Assembly (NCBI GenBank): GCA_900321655.1
Contig: ONWU01000015.1
Location: 1-64,000, forward strand
Source: an uncultured Bacteroidales bacterium
GTDB lineage: Bacteria > Bacteroidota > Bacteroidia > Bacteroidales > UBA932
Direction of reading: 5' to 3'
DNA length: 64,000 nucleotides
Shown here one piece after another: positions 60,929 through 64,000 of the stretch. Position 1 is the first letter of the stretch, and each line of letters opens with the position of its first letter. The notes beneath the pieces were generated by a model. That model worked only from the letters and a program-made list of their open reading frames with translations, was not told the origin of the DNA and did not search any database. The translations under genes were made by a program, and so were the position numbers.

Positions 60929-61329
60929 TGAAGACATCCCTCAAGAGAATCTTCCAGCTGGGCTTCATCGTCTACCTGCTGGCGGTGTTGTACCTGTGCT
61001 TCGGCAAGTTTGAGAACACGCCGGATATCCCCTGGAGTTTCCTGGGCATTCCTTCCGACAAGCTGGTGCACTTCTGCATGTTCTTCCCCTACCCCATCCT
61101 GGCTTTCCTGGCCTTTGACCGCTTTACGGATACGCCCAAATCCACCTTCCTCTTTTCCGGCATCACCTGGGTGCTGGGCCTGCTGCTGGCCGTAGCCACC
61201 GAATGGGGACAGGCACACCTCACGGATTATCGCAGCGGAGACCCCTGGGACTTGCTGGCCGACGTCCTGGCCATTACCCTCAGCACCATCCTGGTCATTT
61301 TCTGGGACTTGAGTAAACAAAAACAATGA
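60928..61329 (+). CDS. VanZ-like membrane protein
   Basis: 133 residues from the ATG sharing a base with the preceding stop (TAATG). Three to four membrane helices; DKLVHFCMFFPYPILAFL and TEWGQAHLTDYRSGDPWDLLADVLA are the VanZ-like signature (a Glu-x-x-Gln pair and an Arg-x-x-Asp loop). The family is named for teicoplanin resistance but most members have unknown roles. It overlaps the next gene by 3 bases (ATGA). Confidence 0.88.
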   Translation: MKTSLKRIFQLGFIVYLLAVLYLCFGKFENTPDIPWSFLGIPSDKLVHFCMFFPYPILAFLAFDRFTDTPKSTFLFSGITWVLGLLLAVATEWGQAHLTDYRSGDPWDLLADVLAITLSTILVIFWDLSKQKQ

Positions 61330-64000
61330 AAAAACTTCTTCTTTCCCTCGCCCTGGCGCTGGCCTTCCTCCCCAGCCTGGCACAAACCCCCAAGGCTCGG
61401 GATTTCAGTACGGTTACAGATTCTTTGCAGGTGCGCCTGAAGCGCCGCACCGGTGTCACTTCCAACTTCAAGCTGGAAAAGGTTCTCGTGCGCGGCAACG
61501 CACTGGACTTCTACTTTTCCCAGAACCTCCTGGGCCAGCCCTACCGCAAGGGGGACATCACCTGGCTCACGGAGCAGATCCAGGAACTGGGGAAGGGCAA
61601 ACTGGGCAAGTACAAGGTGGGAAACCTGTATGCCCGCGGGCAAAGGCTGGCCGGCCTTCCGCAGCCGCAGCTCACCCGGGACGGCAATGCCCTTGATACG
61701 CCTTTCCGCATCAAAGAGCCCAAAGGGACCCCGCTCGTACAGGGGGCCGATGAATGGCCGCTGGGCCTGAGCGGCCGCCACATAGCCCTCTGGCAAAGCC
61801 ACGGCCGCTACTATGATGACGAGACGGGCCTCTGGGACTGGCAGCGCTCTCCCAACCATCGCACGCTGGAAGACGTCTTCACCCAAAGCTATGTCCTCCC
61901 CTTCCTCATCCCTATGCTGGAAAACGCCGGCGCCGTGGTGCTCACCCCGCGCGAGAGGGACACCCAGACCCGGGAAGCAGTCTGTGACAACGACCCCGCC
62001 TTCACCGAGGGCCGGGGCCCGGCCGTCAGGACCCGGGGCAAATACCAGGAAGAAGGCAAGTGGGAGGATGCCGGAGAAGGCTTTGCCGATTTCAGCGCCA
62101 CCTACAAGGGCTACGATATGCCTTTCAAAAAGGGATCGGCCCGAAAGATCCATACCGCCCGCGAGGGCGAAGAGATAGCCCGCATCCTCTGGCGGCCCAC
62201 CATTGAAGAGAAAGGATTCTATGCCGTCTATGTGAGCTACAAAACCCTGCCGGAAAGCACCTCCGACGCCCGCTACACCATCCATCATCTGGGTGGCGAA
62301 ACCCTCAAGCACGTGAACCAGCAGATGGGCGGCGGTATGTGGATTTACCTGGGAACCTACCTCTTCGACAAAGGCAGCAAGGGCTATGTAGAGCTCACTA
62401 ACCTCTCTTCCAGCCTGGGCGTAGTAACGGCCGATGCCGTACGCTTTGGAGGCGGCATGGGCAAGGTGGAAAGAGGCGGCACCCTTTCCGGGATGCCGGC
62501 CTATATCGAAGGAGCCCTCTATAACCTGCAGTACAGCGGAATAGACCTGGCCATTGCCGATGAATGGGACAAAGAATACACCAAGGAATACGCCTGCAGG
62601 GGCGCCTGGGTGCAGGAAATCAGCGGCGGTTCGCGCGTGAATCCGGAAGCGCAGGGACGGCGCATTCCCATAGACCTGTCGCTGGCTTTCCACACAGATG
62701 CCGGTATTACTCCTAACGATTCCATCATCGGCACGCTTTCCATCTATACCCTCAAGAACAAGGGCTCCGAGATGCTTCCCAGCGGGGAAAAGCGCCTGAG
62801 TTCGCGCCTTCTCTGCGACCTGGTGCAGACCCAGGTGGTAGAGGACATCCGCGCCACCTATGAGCCGGACTGGACCCGAAGGGAAACCTGGGACCGCAGC
62901 TACAGCGAAAGCCGCACCACCGGAGTGCCGGCCATCCTGCTGGAACTGCTTTCCCACCAGAATTTTGCCGATATGCGCTACGGCCTGGACCCGGGCTTCC
63001 GCTTCACGGCCTGCCGAAGCGTCTACAAAGGCATCCTGAAGTTCCTCAGCGCCCGTTACGGCGTGCCTTATGTGGTGCAGCCGCTGCCGGTGCACGCCTT
63101 CAGCGCCCGGCTGGACAGCACCGGACAGGTTACCCTCAACTGGGCCGAAACCCGCGACGCCCTGGAGCCCACGGCCCAGGCGGATTACTACAAAGTCTAC
63201 ATGCGCAGGGACGACGGCGGCTTTGACAACGGAAGGCAGGTGAAGGAAAGCACCTGCACGCTGCCGCTGGAGAAAGGACACGTATACAGCTTCAAAATAA
63301 CGGCCTGCAATGCCGGAGGAGAGAGTTTCCCCTCGGAGATCCTGGCGGCGGGTTTCCCTTCGGCCGATGCCAGGAAGGTGCTGGTGGTGAACAACTTCAC
63401 CCGCGTATCGGCCCCCACCTGGTTTGACACGCCGCAGTATGCCGGTTTCACGGACAACCTGGAAAGCGGCGTTCCGTGGGGCAAGGATATCCTGATGGCC
63501 GGAACGGTTTTCGACTTTGACCGGAGCTCGGAATTCACGTCCAACGACAATCCGGGCTTTGGCGGTTCCTTCACGGATATGTGCGGAAGCCAGATTGCCG
63601 GCAATACTTTCGACTTCGTAGCCGCCCACGGAAGGGCCATCCTGCAGGCCGGGTACGCGTTTGAGTCCTCATCGGCCGAAGCCTTCACCGGCGGCACCGA
63701 CGCCTGGGCCGTAGATCTCATCTGCGGCAAGCAGCTCACCACCCAGGTGGGCCGCGGGGCTGTTCCCAACAAGTTCACGGTCTTTACGCACGATCTTCAG
63801 AATGCCCTGAAGACCTATACCAGCCGTGGAGGAAACGTGCTCATTTCCGGCTCCTACATTGCCACCGACGCCTGGGACCACCTGTATCCCGGCGTTCTCA
63901 AGGCTCCGGAAAGCACGAGAAGTTTCATCAAGCAGGTGCTGGGCTATGAGTGGGTCACCAACTTTGGAGACGTCTCCGGCTTTGCCCGGCCCGAGCCCAA
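61326..64000 (+). CDS. Amidase-like protein with golvesin-like and Fn3 domains, 3' end outside window
   Basis: At least 891 residues, cut by the window end. Signal peptide MKKLLLSLALALAFLPSLA. An N-terminal region leads to an N-acetylmuramoyl-L-alanine amidase-like core that seems split: IALWQSHGRYYDDETG near 152, then HTDAG near 454 and AILLELLSHQNFADM near 540. Between them (about 235-380) lies a golvesin C-terminal-like domain (GFYAVYVSY and LKHVNQQMGGGMWIYLG). An Fn3-like domain follows (about 588-675), and an unassigned alpha/beta region to the end. Bacteroidales relatives are often labelled xanthan lyase. It probably works on peptidoglycan or a surface polymer. Confidence 0.75.
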   Translation, partial: MKKLLLSLALALAFLPSLAQTPKARDFSTVTDSLQVRLKRRTGVTSNFKLEKVLVRGNALDFYFSQNLLGQPYRKGDITWLTEQIQELGKGKLGKYKVGNLYARGQRLAGLPQPQLTRDGNALDTPFRIKEPKGTPLVQGADEWPLGLSGRHIALWQSHGRYYDDETGLWDWQRSPNHRTLEDVFTQSYVLPFLIPMLENAGAVVLTPRERDTQTREAVCDNDPAFTEGRGPAVRTRGKYQEEGKWEDAGEGFADFSATYKGYDMPFKKGSARKIHTAREGEEIARILWRPTIEEKGFYAVYVSYKTLPESTSDARYTIHHLGGETLKHVNQQMGGGMWIYLGTYLFDKGSKGYVELTNLSSSLGVVTADAVRFGGGMGKVERGGTLSGMPAYIEGALYNLQYSGIDLAIADEWDKEYTKEYACRGAWVQEISGGSRVNPEAQGRRIPIDLSLAFHTDAGITPNDSIIGTLSIYTLKNKGSEMLPSGEKRLSSRLLCDLVQTQVVEDIRATYEPDWTRRETWDRSYSESRTTGVPAILLELLSHQNFADMRYGLDPGFRFTACRSVYKGILKFLSARYGVPYVVQPLPVHAFSARLDSTGQVTLNWAETRDALEPTAQADYYKVYMRRDDGGFDNGRQVKESTCTLPLEKGHVYSFKITACNAGGESFPSEILAAGFPSADARKVLVVNNFTRVSAPTWFDTPQYAGFTDNLESGVPWGKDILMAGTVFDFDRSSEFTSNDNPGFGGSFTDMCGSQIAGNTFDFVAAHGRAILQAGYAFESSSAEAFTGGTDAWAVDLICGKQLTTQVGRGAVPNKFTVFTHDLQNALKTYTSRGGNVLISGSYIATDAWDHLYPGVLKAPESTRSFIKQVLGYEWVTNFGDVSGFARPEP

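Noticed and set aside
61227..63629. Open frame of 800 codons antisense to the amidase-like gene
   Set aside because: Shadow of the large plus-strand gene, which has a signal peptide, domains and coupled upstream genes.

Overview
The window is a gene-dense chromosomal segment (GC high in genes, low in promoters) from a Bacteroidota bacterium, most likely order Bacteroidales. The signs are the Bacteroidetes-type promoters (TTTG, about 19-20 bases, then TAnnTTTG), an OmpA porin with a coiled coil, small Glu/Ala-rich lipoproteins, a five-step agmatine and histidine catabolic set of Bacteroidales type, and many lipoproteins. I cannot place it to genus. I see no phage, integrase, insertion sequence or CRISPR array.

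Layout. 0-5.7 kb: a 46-residue peptide gene divergent from a membrane-embedded AraC-type regulator, then tRNA-Arg, rplS, grpE-dnaJ and a secreted histidine phosphatase. 5.7-12.7 kb (minus strand): a tightly overlapping five-gene export operon (short HlyD-like adaptor, two ABC permease-ATPases of the NHLP/NHLM bacteriocin-export type, a TolC-like channel, a lipoprotein adaptor). 12.7-20.3 kb (plus): the histidine-degradation operon ftcD - GH28-like lipoprotein - hutU - hutH - hutI. 20.3-23.1 kb: HAD hydrolase, aguB, aguA (agmatine to putrescine). 23-31.8 kb: htpG, lysA, an AMP-forming acyl-CoA ligase, an abundant-type OmpA protein and uvrB.

31.8-38.5 kb (minus): rpsA, rnz, a glucosaminidase with LysM modules, mltG and a Rel/SpoT protein whose hydrolase site is degenerate. 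38.6-45.5 kb: corA plus a C26 amidohydrolase lipoprotein, a small lipoprotein, and a six-gene chain FKBP - pnuC - badF - recR - gltD-like - queC, then tRNA-Thr. 45.6-49.7 kb: a BaiN-like flavoprotein, a hipBA toxin-antitoxin pair with a perfect inverted-repeat operator, and queD/queE. 49.7-53.7 kb: an unknown protein, a MATE exporter and recQ. 53.7-64 kb: a YbaK deacylase, a six-copy 51-bp tandem repeat, an atypical M28 peptidase, a TPR protein, a WalJ-like metallohydrolase, then an operon of an MsbA-like ABC exporter, a CBM9-like protein, a VanZ-like protein and a large amidase/golvesin-domain protein that runs off the window.

Most worth following up: the NHLP-type export operon that has neither its usual C39 leader peptidase nor a precursor gene beside it; a dispersed repeat family (3 loci) that sits at gene 3' ends; a strikingly over-represented heptamer GGCCGAT (about 85 copies by eye); the frequent placement of the promoter -7 box within 3-8 bases of the start codon, implying leaderless mRNAs; and the peptide/membrane-AraC divergent pair.
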